DNA from: Acidobacteriaceae bacterium
Lineage (GTDB): Bacteria > Acidobacteriota > Terriglobia > Bryobacterales > Bryobacteraceae
Direction of reading: 5' to 3'
Length of the DNA stretch: 64,000 bases
Assembly: GCA_020247055.1 (NCBI GenBank)
Contig: JADCJL010000181.1
Coordinates: 1 to 64,000 of the forward strand
Made by a program: the position numbers and the translations under genes. This document shows, in pieces, positions 15,681 through 24,996 of the stretch (the stretch's first letter is position 1; each line of letters starts with the position of its first letter). The notes beneath the pieces were generated by a model. It saw only the letters and a program-made list of their open reading frames with translations. It was not told the DNA's origin and ran no database searches.

Positions 15681-16820
15681 CTACTGGGCGGCGACGGCGA
15701 AGAACTGCTGGCTTGAGAGGTTGCGGTAGACACTGCCGGCAACCTCGGCCGCGACCGGTCCGTTGACGGGGCGGCCGCCGGTGAGCAAAACGACCACGAC
15801 CAGCTTGTTGCGGCCGACCTCGTTGAAGCTGCCAAACCAGCCGAGATGGGTGGGGGTGGCGCGGTCGGTGCAGGTACCGGTTTTGCCCAGGATCGGTTCG
15901 GACGGGTCGTAGTTGGCCCGGCGGGCGGTGCCGTAGTCGACGGCGGCCATCATGCCGGGCTTGACGTCGGGAATCTGGTCCTGGATGTCGAGATGGCGCT
16001 TCACGCGGGGCGCGAAGTTGGCGATCTCTTCCTTGGTGCGGGGGTACTGGAGGTGATAAAGCGTGCCGCCGTTGGCGATGGCGGACAGAAGGGCGGCCAA
16101 CTGCAGAGCCGTCAACTGAATGCCCTCACCGAAGCTGGTCATCATGCCGACGCCGCCGAACTTCGGAGGTTCAGCAGTAAGGACGCCGGGGAACTCGCCT
16201 TCAATATTCAGGCCGGCTTTTTCTCCGAGGCCGAGCAGTTTGGCGTAGGAGTGGACGCGTTCGAAACCAAGGTCGGTGCCGACGCGAGCGAAATAGGGGT
16301 TATTGGAATGGGCCAGCGCGTGGGTGAGGTCCATGGTGGACCGGCGACCGAGGCGCAGCTGGGTGTTGCGCTCGATGATGCCTTCTTTGAGCCCGGCGAT
16401 GGCGGTAACGATCTTGACGGTCGAACAGGGCTGGAAGCCGCTGCCGAGGGCCAGTTTCTGGTTGACGATGGTCAAGATGCGGCCGGTCTGCGGGTCGGCC
16501 ACCACAACGCTGCCGTTGTAGGGGCCGAGAGCGTCCACCGCGGCGCGGCGGACGAGGAGATCTTCCCCATCGACCACATCGCCAAGGGTGGAATCGGCAT
16601 AGGTGGGTTCGCGCCAGGGGCCCCCGGCAATCAAACGCGATCCCCCGCCCCGCTTCGGAGACTTTTTGGCGGAAGCGGCCCGGGCGGCGGAAGCCTTCTT
16701 AGATGGGGCCTTGGCCGCGGCGGCGCGCGAGGCAGCAAACTTCTTCGATTTGGACGCCGGGACGGCGGTCAGGAGATTTGTCTGAAGCAGAAAAATCAGA
16801 AAAATCAAAAAGTTACGCAT
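15681..16820 (-). CDS. Penicillin-binding protein, transpeptidase domain only
   Basis: The periplasmic serine transpeptidase has an N-terminal signal or anchor (residues 1-20) and a basic Ala/Lys/Ser-rich linker (22-60). Its penicillin-binding domain shows S133TVK (SxxK), SNN at 172-174 and KTGT near 318, so it should be active and bind beta-lactams. At 379 residues it lacks the dimerisation domain of class B PBPs. The KA-rich linker is unusual and may span the periplasm or contact the cell wall. It is transcribed alone from the promoter at 16880-16909. A class D beta-lactamase is an alternative reading. Confidence 0.88.
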   Translation of the reverse strand: MRNFLIFLIFLLQTNLLTAVPASKSKKFAASRAAAAKAPSKKASAARAASAKKSPKRGGGSRLIAGGPWREPTYADSTLGDVVDGEDLLVRRAAVDALGPYNGSVVVADPQTGRILTIVNQKLALGSGFQPCSTVKIVTAIAGLKEGIIERNTQLRLGRRSTMDLTHALAHSNNPYFARVGTDLGFERVHSYAKLLGLGEKAGLNIEGEFPGVLTAEPPKFGGVGMMTSFGEGIQLTALQLAALLSAIANGGTLYHLQYPRTKEEIANFAPRVKRHLDIQDQIPDVKPGMMAAVDYGTARRANYDPSEPILGKTGTCTDRATPTHLGWFGSFNEVGRNKLVVVVLLTGGRPVNGPVAAEVAGSVYRNLSSQQFFAVAAQ

Positions 16821-16879
16821 TCTGACGGTGCCCCTCGTCCGTGAACTGGATCAGGTGATACTGGGCCAACAATGCCGTT

Positions 16880-16909
16880 AGTATCCCGGAAGACCGGGGG
16901 CAAAGTCAA
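16880..16909 (-). promoter_or_regulatory. Promoter of the PBP gene
   Basis: On the minus strand TTGACT (16909-16904) and GATACT (16885-16880) are 18 bp apart, leaving a leader of about 50 nt before the start at 16820. Confidence 0.6.
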
Positions 16910-16968
16910 CCCAGTGCTCTATAGCGCTATCGGCAGTTGGCGCGGTTTTGTTAAGCCGCTGTCACTTG

Positions 16969-17715
16969 TTAAGCAGCCGTCCAGCCACCGTCGATGGTGA
17001 TGACGCTGCCATTAACGAACGCTGCTTCGTCCGAGGCGAGATAGAGAGCGAGGTGGGCGATCTCCTCGGGCTTGCCGAGACGGCCGATGGGCTGGCGGGT
17101 ATTGAGTTCGGCGCGCGTCTTCTCGATTTCGTGGGAGTGGTACTTCTGCAGATAGGCCGCGACGAAGGGCGAGTCGACGGTGCCGGGGCAGATGGCGTTG
17201 ACGCGGATCTGGGTGGGGTAGTCGACGGCGAGTTGGCGGGTCATGGCGATGACGGCGCCTTTGGTGGCGCAGTAGGCGTAGCGGCGCTTGACGCCAATCA
17301 GGCCCGCGACGGAGCCGATGTTGACGATCTTGCCGCCGGAGGCAAGCAGCAGCGGCATGGCGTGCTTGGTGATGAGAAATGGCCCGGTGACGTTAACCTT
17401 CATCAGGCGTTCAAAGTCGGCGAGGCCGGTCTCTTCGACGTTGCCGACGAGGCCGATGCCGGCGTTGTTGACGAGGACGTCCAACCGGGTCAACCCGGCG
17501 AAGACGGCCTGGACGGCGGCTTCGTTGGTCACATCGCAGTGGACGGCCTGGCCCGAGAGTTCGGCGGCGAGGGCCTCGGCGCGGGGAAGATCAATGTCGG
17601 CGACGACGACTTTGGCGCCGGCGCTTGCGAGGACGCGGCAGGTGGCTTCGCCGATCCCGCTGGCGCCGCCGGTGACGAGGGCGACCCGTCCGTCTAATCG
17701 AAATGGTGTGCTCAT
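16969..17715 (-). CDS. SDR-family oxidoreductase
   Basis: This classical short-chain dehydrogenase has TGGASGIGEA for NAD(P) binding, ADID at the end of strand 2 (suggesting NAD), NNAG, and the catalytic set with IGS and YCATK. It ends in GSVITIDGGWTAA, the usual C-terminal signature. I chose the ATG at 17715 (MSTPFRLDG), 9 nt after a TACAAT; an ATG at 17739 would add eight residues. It resembles sugar or polyol dehydrogenases of the fucose/rhamnose type. The substrate is not known. It is divergent from the OPT transporter, 35 bp away. Confidence 0.9.
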   Translation of the reverse strand: MSTPFRLDGRVALVTGGASGIGEATCRVLASAGAKVVVADIDLPRAEALAAELSGQAVHCDVTNEAAVQAVFAGLTRLDVLVNNAGIGLVGNVEETGLADFERLMKVNVTGPFLITKHAMPLLLASGGKIVNIGSVAGLIGVKRRYAYCATKGAVIAMTRQLAVDYPTQIRVNAICPGTVDSPFVAAYLQKYHSHEIEKTRAELNTRQPIGRLGKPEEIAHLALYLASDEAAFVNGSVITIDGGWTAA

Positions 17716-17724
17716 GCTATCGCG

Positions 17725-17730
17725 ATTGTA
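17725..17730 (-). promoter_or_regulatory. Candidate leaderless -10 box (SDR)
   Basis: On the minus strand TACAAT lies 9 nt before the ATG at 17715; no Shine-Dalgarno is visible. Confidence 0.4.
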
Positions 17731-17750
17731 CTGTATCATCGACCATAACC

Positions 17751-19766
17751 ATGAGCCAGAAAAAGCATCAGCCGTACGTACCCGAAAGTATGAAGATGAC
17801 CGAATTCACCGTGGCGGCGGTGGGGATCGGGTTGGTGATGAGTATCATCCTGGGCGCGGCGAATGCCTATCTGGGCCTGAAGGCGGGCATTACGATTGCG
17901 GCGACGTACCCGGCGGCGGTGATTGGCATGGCGCTGCTGCGGGCCAAGCGGGGGACGATTCTTGAAGAGAACCTGGCGCGGACGGCGGGCTCGATTGGCG
18001 AGTCAATTGCGGCGGGGGCGATCTTTACGCTGCCGGCGTTTGTGATCTCGAAGAGCTGGCCGGCGTTTGATTTTGAACATGCCTATCTCAAGTCGACGGC
18101 GCTGATGCTGGTGGGCGGGGTGCTCGGCGTGCTGTTTGTCTCGCTCGTGCGGCGAGCACTCGTTGAAGACGACGAACTTCCCTTCCCCGAGTCGGTGGCG
18201 GCGGCGGAGATTCACAAGGCCGGCCAGACGGCTTCCGGGGCGGCGAAGTATCTGTTCTACAACATGGTGACGGGCGCGGGGATCTACTTCGCCGGGGTGA
18301 CGAAGCTGTTTGAACCGGACCACACGCTGTTTTTTTCGATCGGCGAACTCGGCCGGGGCGCCCTGAAGCTGGGCGGGGACCGGACGGTAGCGACAGGCGG
18401 CTTTACCGTGGCGGCGGCGCCTTCGATCAGCCCGGCCTACATCGGCGTGGGCTACATTATCGGGCCGCGGCTGGCGGCGTTGAACTTCGCGGGCGGGGTG
18501 CTGGCGTGGGGCCTGTTCATTCCGATGCTGATGTACTTCCTGGGGCCGAACCTAGCGCAGTTTATTCCGGCCGGGGAGATGGAGGGCGGCTGGACGGCGA
18601 CGGCGAACGCGGTGTGGCGCTACATTGTGCGACCGATTGCGGTGGGCGGCATGCTGGTGGGCGCGGGCTACACGTTGTTCCGGATGCGGAAGAATCTGCT
18701 GGGCGGATTGAGCCGGGCGTTTGCCGAACTGCGCGGCGGGGGGCCGGACCCGGCGACGCTCTCGCGCACGGAGCAGTATATGAGTTTTAAGGTGGTGTTC
18801 GCGCTGATCGGGCTGACGTTTCTGGCCATGGTCGGGGTGTACACGTACTTTGCGGGCGCGCTGTGGATTGCGGCGATTGCGGCGGTGGTGATGCTGATTA
18901 CGGGCTTCCTGTTTACGACGGTATCGGGGTCGCTGGTGGGCTTTATCGGCTCGTCGAACAACCCGATTTCGGGCCTGACGCTGTCGACGCTGTTGATTGC
19001 GGCGCTCTTGATGGTGTCGCTGGGGGTGAACGGCGCGACCGGGGTGGCGACGGTGCTGGCCGTGGCGGCCGTGGTGTGCGTGGCGGCGGCGGTGGGCGGC
19101 GAACTGCTGCAGGATTTCAAGGCCGGCTACATTCTGGGCGGCACGCCGCGGACGATTCAATGGGTGGAGCTCGTGTCGGTGGTGGTTTCGGCGCTGGTGA
19201 TGTTTTTCCCCGTGATGCTGCTGCATCAGGCGAATATCAAGCAGGGGGGCATCGGCTTCGGCGACGCCAAGCTGCCGGCGCCGCAGGCGGGATTGATGGC
19301 GCTGATTGCGCAGGGCATCGTGGGCGGCGAGATGGCGTGGCCGCTCGTGGTGATGGGCATCTTCATGGGTATCGGCATGATCATGCTGCAGGTGAAGAGT
19401 CCGATGCTGGTGGCCGTGGGCATGTACCTGCCGCTGGCGACGACGTTCGCCATTTTTGTGGGCGGCTGCATCCGGAGCATTACGGACTACCTGAGCACGC
19501 GGGCAGGCCACAACGAGGCGCAGAAGGCGCGGATTGAGAACACGGGCGTTCTGGTTTCCTCGGGGCTGATTGCGGGCGAGGGGCTGATGGGGCTGGTGGT
19601 AGCGGCCTTTGCGCTGTTTGAGGTTTCGCTGCCCGAGTTTTCGAAGGCGCCGAGCTACGCGGTGGGGCTGGCGATCCTGGGAGGGCTGGCGGTGATGATG
19701 ATCCGGACCGCGCTCGGCAACGCGGGCCGGCCCGAGGATCCGGCGCCGCCGAGCGCCATGGTTTAG
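17751..19766 (+). CDS. OPT-family oligopeptide/metal-chelate transporter
   Basis: The 671-residue inner membrane carrier has about 15 hydrophobic segments. The N-terminus PYVPESMKMTEFTVAAVGIG and the motif GAANAYLGLKAGITIAATYP are typical of bacterial OPT proteins, which import small peptides or metal chelates with protons. SSNNPISGLTLST and the C-terminal RTALGNAGRPEDP support the assignment. The ATG at 17751 (MSQKKHQPYVPE) was chosen over the longer frame, whose extra residues overlap the divergent SDR promoter. No other transport subunit is nearby; OPT carriers act alone. Confidence 0.93.
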   Translation: MSQKKHQPYVPESMKMTEFTVAAVGIGLVMSIILGAANAYLGLKAGITIAATYPAAVIGMALLRAKRGTILEENLARTAGSIGESIAAGAIFTLPAFVISKSWPAFDFEHAYLKSTALMLVGGVLGVLFVSLVRRALVEDDELPFPESVAAAEIHKAGQTASGAAKYLFYNMVTGAGIYFAGVTKLFEPDHTLFFSIGELGRGALKLGGDRTVATGGFTVAAAPSISPAYIGVGYIIGPRLAALNFAGGVLAWGLFIPMLMYFLGPNLAQFIPAGEMEGGWTATANAVWRYIVRPIAVGGMLVGAGYTLFRMRKNLLGGLSRAFAELRGGGPDPATLSRTEQYMSFKVVFALIGLTFLAMVGVYTYFAGALWIAAIAAVVMLITGFLFTTVSGSLVGFIGSSNNPISGLTLSTLLIAALLMVSLGVNGATGVATVLAVAAVVCVAAAVGGELLQDFKAGYILGGTPRTIQWVELVSVVVSALVMFFPVMLLHQANIKQGGIGFGDAKLPAPQAGLMALIAQGIVGGEMAWPLVVMGIFMGIGMIMLQVKSPMLVAVGMYLPLATTFAIFVGGCIRSITDYLSTRAGHNEAQKARIENTGVLVSSGLIAGEGLMGLVVAAFALFEVSLPEFSKAPSYAVGLAILGGLAVMMIRTALGNAGRPEDPAPPSAMV

Positions 19767-19779
19767 GGAACGCGGCTGA

Positions 19780-19785
19780 TACCAT
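19780..19785 (+). promoter_or_regulatory. Candidate leaderless -10 box (spermidine-synthase-like gene)
   Basis: TACCAT lies 6 nt before the TTG start at 19792, which has no Shine-Dalgarno. Confidence 0.3.
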
Positions 19786-19791
19786 ATATGC

Positions 19792-22155
19792 TTGTCTCGC
19801 ATCTCTTCCACCGTTAACTCTGGGTTACCTACGAGCTGGACCCAGGTATACCTGGGCGTTGCTTTCACCACGATGGCGACGCTGCTGCTCGAGCTATCGA
19901 TGACGCGGATCTTCTCGGTCGTCTTTTACTACCATTTCGCGTTTCTGGCCATCTCGATTGCGCTGTTTGGGTTAGGGGCCGGGGGAGTGTTCTCCTACGT
20001 TGTCGCGGGGCGCCCGGGGAGCATGTTCGGCAAGCTGGGCTGGCTGTCGGCGGCGAACGCGGTGATTCCGCTGGGCAGTCTGATTTTCATCCTGACGCGC
20101 GGGACGGAGCTATCGAACCTGACGCTGGGGGCGGTTTACTTTTTGAGCGCGCTGCCGTTTTTCGTGGCCGGGGCGATAGTTTCGCTGGCGATTTCGGAGA
20201 CGATTGAGCGGGTGGACAAGGTGTACTTCTTCGACCTGCTCGGCGCGGCCGGAGGCTGTCTGCTGCTGATTCCGCTGCTGAATACGTTCGGCGGGCCGAA
20301 CACGGTGATTGCGGCCGCGATCCTGTTCGCGACGGGGTCGGCGGTGTGGTTCAATTTGGCCGGCGAGCGGCAGATGCGGGCCGGGGCGGTGGCGCTGGCG
20401 CTGGGTCTGGTGGTGCTGGTGGTGGCCAACGCGAAGTCGCCGATTATCGACGTCAAGTACGCCAAGGGCCAGACGCTGGACAACGAAGTATTCGTGAAGT
20501 GGAACAGCTTTTCGCGCATCGCGGTGGCCAAGGAGCGGGAGAGCGGGCAGATGCAGGTGGTCATCGACGCCGATGCCTCCACCGGCATCGCCAACTTCGA
20601 TCTGGCGAACCTGAGCGAGCGGGACCGGAAAGACCTGACGCTGCAGGGGCCGGCCTTCCCCTACAAGATGCGGCCGGGGGCGAAGACGCTCATTGTGGGG
20701 CCGGGCGGGGGCTGGGACGTCACGCGGGCGCTGGCGCTGGGCAGCAAGGACATCACCGGCGTCGAGATCAACCCGATCATCGCCCGGACGGTCATGCAGG
20801 AGCGGTTCCTCGATTTTTCGCGGAAGCTGTATCAGCGGCCGGAGGTGCGGATTGAGGTGGAAGACGGCCGGGCGTTCATCCGGCGGTCTCCCGAAAAATA
20901 CCAGGTGCTGCAGGCGACGCTGGTGGACACGTGGGCGTCGACGGCGGCCGGGGCGTTTGCGCTGTCAGAGAACAATCTCTACACGACGGACGCGTTCTAT
21001 GACTATCTGAGCCACCTGACCGACGATGGTGTGCTGACGATTACGCGCTGGGGGTTTGAGCCGCCGCGGGAGTCGGTGCGGCTGCTGACGTTGGGACGGG
21101 AGGCGTTGACACGGCTGGGCGAGCGGGAGTTTGCGCGGCACGTGATGGTGGTGCGCGAAGGTTCCACACAAGGCTGGGGCGCCCGCGACACAGTGCTGAT
21201 TGCGCGGAAGCCGTTTTCGGCGGCCGACGTCGAGCGCGCCAAGCAGATTGCCGAAGAGGCCAAACTGAAGGTGGTCTACCTGCCGGGGATGGTCTCCGAC
21301 AGCCCGTTTGCGCAGGTCCTGACGTTGCCCGACCTCACGGCCTACATCGCCGGGTACCCGTTTGATATTTCAACCGTCGACGACAACCGGCCGTTCTTCT
21401 TCTACACCGTGCAGCCGCGTGATTTATGGGGTTTTCTCGTGAGCCCCGAAGGCAAGAGCGCCGACTACAAGATCAACAAAGCTGTGCCGCTGCTCTTTTC
21501 GCTGGTGGGCATCAGCCTGGTGGCGACGCTGGTGATTCTGGCGCTGCCGCCCGTGGTGCTGGGGACGAAGCTGCCGCGGGAGAAGGGCGTGCTGCGCTTT
21601 CTGCTCTACTTCCTGTGCATCGGCGTGGGCTACATTCTGATTCAGGTGGCGCTCATTCAGAAGTTTGTCCTGTTCCTGGGTCATCCGACGTATGCGCTGA
21701 CGGTGATCATCTTCTCGATGCTGGTCTTCAGCGGCCTTGGCAGTTTCCTGAGCCGGCGGATGGTGGGAGATAACGACGGCAAGCTTGTCGGGGCACTAGC
21801 GCTGGTCAGCTTGTTTGTGCTGATTCTGGCGCTGAGCGCGGCGCCGCTGACTTCGGCGCTGGTGGGCTGGCCGCTGGCGGCGAAGATGGCGCTGACGATG
21901 GCGCTGATTGCGCCGGCGGCGTTCTTCATGGGCATGCCGTTTCCGCAGGGTCTGGCGCGGCTGGAGAGCTTCCACAAGCCCTCGGTGCGGTGGGCGTGGA
22001 GCCTGAACGCGGCGGCGAGCGTACTGGGTTCGGCCGGGGCGATTTTCCTGGCGATCTACCTGGGTTTGCGCGAGACGCTGCTGGTGGGCGGGCTGCTGTA
22101 TCTGGGCGCGGTGGTTGTGGTTCGGAGCAGTTCGCGATATCTTCGGTCAACGTAA
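19792..22155 (+). CDS. Membrane protein with embedded spermidine-synthase-like domain
   Basis: The 787-residue protein begins with about six membrane helices (LLLELSMTRIFSVVFYYHF is typical of this family). A cytoplasmic Rossmann methyltransferase-like domain follows (LIVGPGGGWDVTRALALG, then VEINPII), and it ends with about six more helices. This is the architecture of acidobacterial proteins annotated as spermidine synthase. The aminopropyl-transferase activity has not been shown for such membrane fusions. The TTG start at 19792 is tentative; the next in-frame ATG (19873) would cut into the first helix. The gene is followed by an SDR gene whose ATG immediately abuts its stop codon. Confidence 0.82.
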   Translation: MSRISSTVNSGLPTSWTQVYLGVAFTTMATLLLELSMTRIFSVVFYYHFAFLAISIALFGLGAGGVFSYVVAGRPGSMFGKLGWLSAANAVIPLGSLIFILTRGTELSNLTLGAVYFLSALPFFVAGAIVSLAISETIERVDKVYFFDLLGAAGGCLLLIPLLNTFGGPNTVIAAAILFATGSAVWFNLAGERQMRAGAVALALGLVVLVVANAKSPIIDVKYAKGQTLDNEVFVKWNSFSRIAVAKERESGQMQVVIDADASTGIANFDLANLSERDRKDLTLQGPAFPYKMRPGAKTLIVGPGGGWDVTRALALGSKDITGVEINPIIARTVMQERFLDFSRKLYQRPEVRIEVEDGRAFIRRSPEKYQVLQATLVDTWASTAAGAFALSENNLYTTDAFYDYLSHLTDDGVLTITRWGFEPPRESVRLLTLGREALTRLGEREFARHVMVVREGSTQGWGARDTVLIARKPFSAADVERAKQIAEEAKLKVVYLPGMVSDSPFAQVLTLPDLTAYIAGYPFDISTVDDNRPFFFYTVQPRDLWGFLVSPEGKSADYKINKAVPLLFSLVGISLVATLVILALPPVVLGTKLPREKGVLRFLLYFLCIGVGYILIQVALIQKFVLFLGHPTYALTVIIFSMLVFSGLGSFLSRRMVGDNDGKLVGALALVSLFVLILALSAAPLTSALVGWPLAAKMALTMALIAPAAFFMGMPFPQGLARLESFHKPSVRWAWSLNAAASVLGSAGAIFLAIYLGLRETLLVGGLLYLGAVVVVRSSSRYLRST

Positions 22156-22944
22156 ATGTCACTGGAATCCTTGTTTTCACTGAAGGGCAAAACGGCCCTG
22201 GTAGCCGGCGCGAGCCGGGGAATTGGTTTGGCGATTGCGCGGGAGCTGGCCGCGGCGGGGGCGCATACGGTGCTGGCCTCGCGGTCGATTGACAAGCTGC
22301 GGGCCGAGGCGGAGGCGCTCAACGCGGCCGGGTATTCGGCCGAGGCGGCCGAACTCGACATGGCGAGCCGCGCATCGATTCAGGCCGTGGGCGAGGCGTG
22401 GGCGGACAAGGCCGACATCCTCGTGAACGTGGCCGGGCGCAACGTGCGGAAGCCGATGGAGACGTACTCGCGCGAGGAGTACGAGACGATCCTGCAGACC
22501 AACATCCATAGCATTTTTGAGCTGACGCAGCTGATCGGCAAAGGGATGCGCGCGCGGGGCACGGGCGGCAAGATTATCAACATCGGCAGCCTGATGTCGA
22601 CGCACGGGGTGCCGTATTTAAGCGTGTACGCGATTTCAAAGGCGGGGCTGGCGGGGTTGACGCGGGTGCTGGCGGCCGAGTGGGGTCCAAGCAATATTCA
22701 GGTGAACTGCATTGCACCGGGCTTCATCATCACCGACATCAACCGGGATATGTGGCAGCCGCCGGAGATGCACGCCTGGCTCCAGGCGACGCAGTCGATT
22801 CCGCGGGCCGGCACGCCCGAAGATATCGCGGGCCTGGCGGTGTTTCTGGCCGCGCCGGCGTCGAACTACGTCACGGGGCAGTGCATCGCCTCCGACGGCG
22901 GCTGGACGACAACGGCGCGCTGGCCGTTTGAACCGGCGCAGTGA
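22156..22944 (+). CDS. SDR-family oxidoreductase (gluconate 5-dehydrogenase-like)
   Basis: The 262-residue SDR has AGASRGIGLA, VNVAGRNVRKP, the catalytic INIGS and YAISK, and the C-terminal ASDGGWTTT. NVAGRNVRKPMET in place of NNAG is typical of the 2-deoxy-D-gluconate 3-dehydrogenase/gluconate 5-dehydrogenase group. It would oxidise a sugar acid with NAD(P) in the cytoplasm. Its ATG directly abuts the stop of the preceding membrane protein gene. The following gene starts with GTG overlapping its stop (GTGA), so the three are probably one transcript. The enolase-superfamily gene downstream fits sugar-acid metabolism. Confidence 0.92.
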   Translation: MSLESLFSLKGKTALVAGASRGIGLAIARELAAAGAHTVLASRSIDKLRAEAEALNAAGYSAEAAELDMASRASIQAVGEAWADKADILVNVAGRNVRKPMETYSREEYETILQTNIHSIFELTQLIGKGMRARGTGGKIINIGSLMSTHGVPYLSVYAISKAGLAGLTRVLAAEWGPSNIQVNCIAPGFIITDINRDMWQPPEMHAWLQATQSIPRAGTPEDIAGLAVFLAAPASNYVTGQCIASDGGWTTTARWPFEPAQ

Positions 22945-23762
22945 CGCGGCGGCAGCTGCTCTGGGCGCTGCCGGCGGCCGGATGGGCACAGGACGTGGAG
23001 TTTCTGTGCCCGATGGATCCCGAGGTGCGGGCCAAGGGTCCGGGGCGGTGTCCGCGCTGCGGGATGCGGCTGGAAGCGGGGCTGCCGGAGCCGGTGGAGT
23101 ACCGCGTCGAGATGACGACGCTGCCGGCCGAGCCGCGGGCGGGGCGGACGGTGATGCTCGCGTTCCGCGTGGTGGATCCGCGGACGGGACGGCCGGTGGT
23201 GGCCTTCAACGAGATCCACGAGAAGCTGTTTCATCTATTTGTAGTGAGCGAGGACCGGACGTTCTTCGCGCACGAGCATCCGGAGCGGCGGGCGGACGGG
23301 GCGTTCGTGCTGCCGGTGGTGCTGCCGCGGGCGGGGATGTACCGGGTGCTGGCGGATTTTTATCCGCAGGGCGGGACGCCGCAGCTGATCGCCAAGACGG
23401 TGCTCGTGGGCGCGGGGCCGGAGGTGCGGGCGCCGGAGCCGCCCGGGAACATGGAGATCCGGTTGCGGACGGAGCCGGCCGAGCCGGTGGCCGGGCTGCG
23501 GACGATGCTGTTTTTTGATCTCGCGCCGGCCGAGGGGCTGGAGCCGTGGCTGGGCGCGTGGGGGCACCTGCTTGTCGCGAGCGAGGATCTGCTCGACATG
23601 GTGCATGTGCATCCGCGGTGGGAGTACCGGCCGGAGGTGGCGCCGACGGTACAGTTCAACGTGATTTTTCCGCGCGCCGGGCGCTACCGGCTCTGGGTGC
23701 AGATGCAGCGGAAAGGCCTTGTGAATACGCGTTGGTTTGACGTGGCGGCGCGGGCTTTATAG
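22941..23762 (+). CDS. Exported protein with heavy-metal-binding motif
   Basis: The protein (273 aa) starts with GTG in a GTGA overlap with the SDR gene. A short basic, hydrophobic N-terminus (MTRRQLLWALPAAGWAQ) looks like a signal peptide. Next comes CPMDPEV-x-GRCPRCGM, the heavy-metal-binding motif seen at the N-terminus of copper ATPases and CusB-type proteins. The remainder is beta-rich with His-containing strands (FAHEHPE, MVHVHPRWEY). A periplasmic copper-binding role is plausible but unproven. No efflux genes are nearby. Confidence 0.72.
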   Translation: MTRRQLLWALPAAGWAQDVEFLCPMDPEVRAKGPGRCPRCGMRLEAGLPEPVEYRVEMTTLPAEPRAGRTVMLAFRVVDPRTGRPVVAFNEIHEKLFHLFVVSEDRTFFAHEHPERRADGAFVLPVVLPRAGMYRVLADFYPQGGTPQLIAKTVLVGAGPEVRAPEPPGNMEIRLRTEPAEPVAGLRTMLFFDLAPAEGLEPWLGAWGHLLVASEDLLDMVHVHPRWEYRPEVAPTVQFNVIFPRAGRYRLWVQMQRKGLVNTRWFDVAARAL

Positions 23763-23765
23763 ACT
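23760..23765 (+). promoter_or_regulatory. Candidate leaderless -10 box (enolase-superfamily gene)
   Basis: TAGACT overlaps the preceding stop codon (TAG) and lies 6 nt before the ATG at 23772; no Shine-Dalgarno is present. Confidence 0.35.
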
Positions 23766-23771
23766 GGCGCG

Positions 23772-24986
23772 ATGGTATCGAGACGGTCCTTTCTTGCGGC
23801 GGTAGCCGGGGTGGGCGCGGCGGAGGCCGCGCTGCCGAAGATCAAGATTACGCGGGTGCGGATCTACGAGCCGCCGGGGTACAACCCGCTGTTCAACCAG
23901 AGCAACATGCTCGTGACGGTGGAGTGCGACAACGGCACGGTGGGCATTGGCGAAGGCGGTGCGAAGGATACGCTCGAGCAGTGCGCCGGTACGCTGATCG
24001 GACAGAATCCGTTCCGCATTGAGGCGCTGTGGCAGGAGATGTACATCGCCTGGTTCTATCCGCCGGGCCGCGAGAAGATCCACGCGCAGGGGGCGATGGA
24101 CCTGGCGCTGTGGGACATCAAGGGCAAAACGCTGGGCCTGCCGGTGCATGAACTGCTCGGCGGGGCGGTGCGGAACCACTGCGAGTGCTACGCGACGGGC
24201 GGAGCGCCCCGGCCGCCGGGTGCGCCGCCGCTGTCGCTGCGGGACCGGGCGCGGGCGACCATGGACGCCGGCTACCGGGCGTTTCGCATGGGGGCGGCCG
24301 ACACGCCGTCGAACACCACGTTCAACACGCACGAACGGGTGCGGAAGGTGGCGCGCGACTGCAAAGAGGTGCGCGAGGGCGTGGGGCCGGACGGCGACTG
24401 GTGCATCGACCTGCATCAGCGGTTTGATTATGCCGACGCGCTGCGGGCGTGCCGTCTGATGGAGGAGTTTGAGCCTTACTTTGTCGAAGACCCGGTGCGC
24501 GATGAGCATGCGCATCAGGACCTCCCGAAGCTGCGGCAGATGACCTCGGTGCCGCTGACGCACGGCGAGGAGTGGGGGCAGCGGTGGGACTTCCACAAGC
24601 TCGTCGAGAACCACGACATCGACTACATCCGGGCGACGCTGCCGAACGTGGGCGGGATTACGGAGATGATGAAGATCGCGGCGATTTGCGAGACGCACGC
24701 GGTGGGGATTATTCCGCACTTTACGGGGCCGGTGGCGACGGCGGCGCTGGTGAACTGCCTGTCGACGTTCCCCGGGACGGTGATCATGGAGTACAACTAC
24801 GGCGGGCGGCCGATTCCGCATCTTCCCGAGTGCCTGGACTTCAAAGACGGCAAGGCGTACCGGAACGACCGGCCGGGGCTGGGAGTGACGGCCGATTTGT
24901 CGAAGTGCAAGCTGATTGGCGAGGTGACGCAGCCGGGGCGGAAGAACGTCTATTTCCGGCCGGACGGCTCGCTGACGCACTGGTAG
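23772..24986 (+). CDS. Tat-exported enolase-superfamily enzyme (galactonate dehydratase-like)
   Basis: A twin-arginine signal (SRRSFLAAVAGVGAAEA) precedes a mandelate racemase/muconate lactonising fold of about 385 residues. Active-site residues fit the galactonate/gluconate dehydratase pattern: DLH (Asp and acid His), FVEDP, THGEEWG and IPHF (second His). It would dehydrate an aldonic acid in the periplasm, requiring Mg. Export by Tat is unusual for this normally cytoplasmic superfamily but occurs in acidobacterial and planctomycete genomes. It is followed at 10 bp by a beta-lactamase-like gene on the same strand. Confidence 0.88.
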   Translation: MVSRRSFLAAVAGVGAAEAALPKIKITRVRIYEPPGYNPLFNQSNMLVTVECDNGTVGIGEGGAKDTLEQCAGTLIGQNPFRIEALWQEMYIAWFYPPGREKIHAQGAMDLALWDIKGKTLGLPVHELLGGAVRNHCECYATGGAPRPPGAPPLSLRDRARATMDAGYRAFRMGAADTPSNTTFNTHERVRKVARDCKEVREGVGPDGDWCIDLHQRFDYADALRACRLMEEFEPYFVEDPVRDEHAHQDLPKLRQMTSVPLTHGEEWGQRWDFHKLVENHDIDYIRATLPNVGGITEMMKIAAICETHAVGIIPHFTGPVATAALVNCLSTFPGTVIMEYNYGGRPIPHLPECLDFKDGKAYRNDRPGLGVTADLSKCKLIGEVTQPGRKNVYFRPDGSLTHW

Positions 24987-24996
24987 GAGGAGAGCG

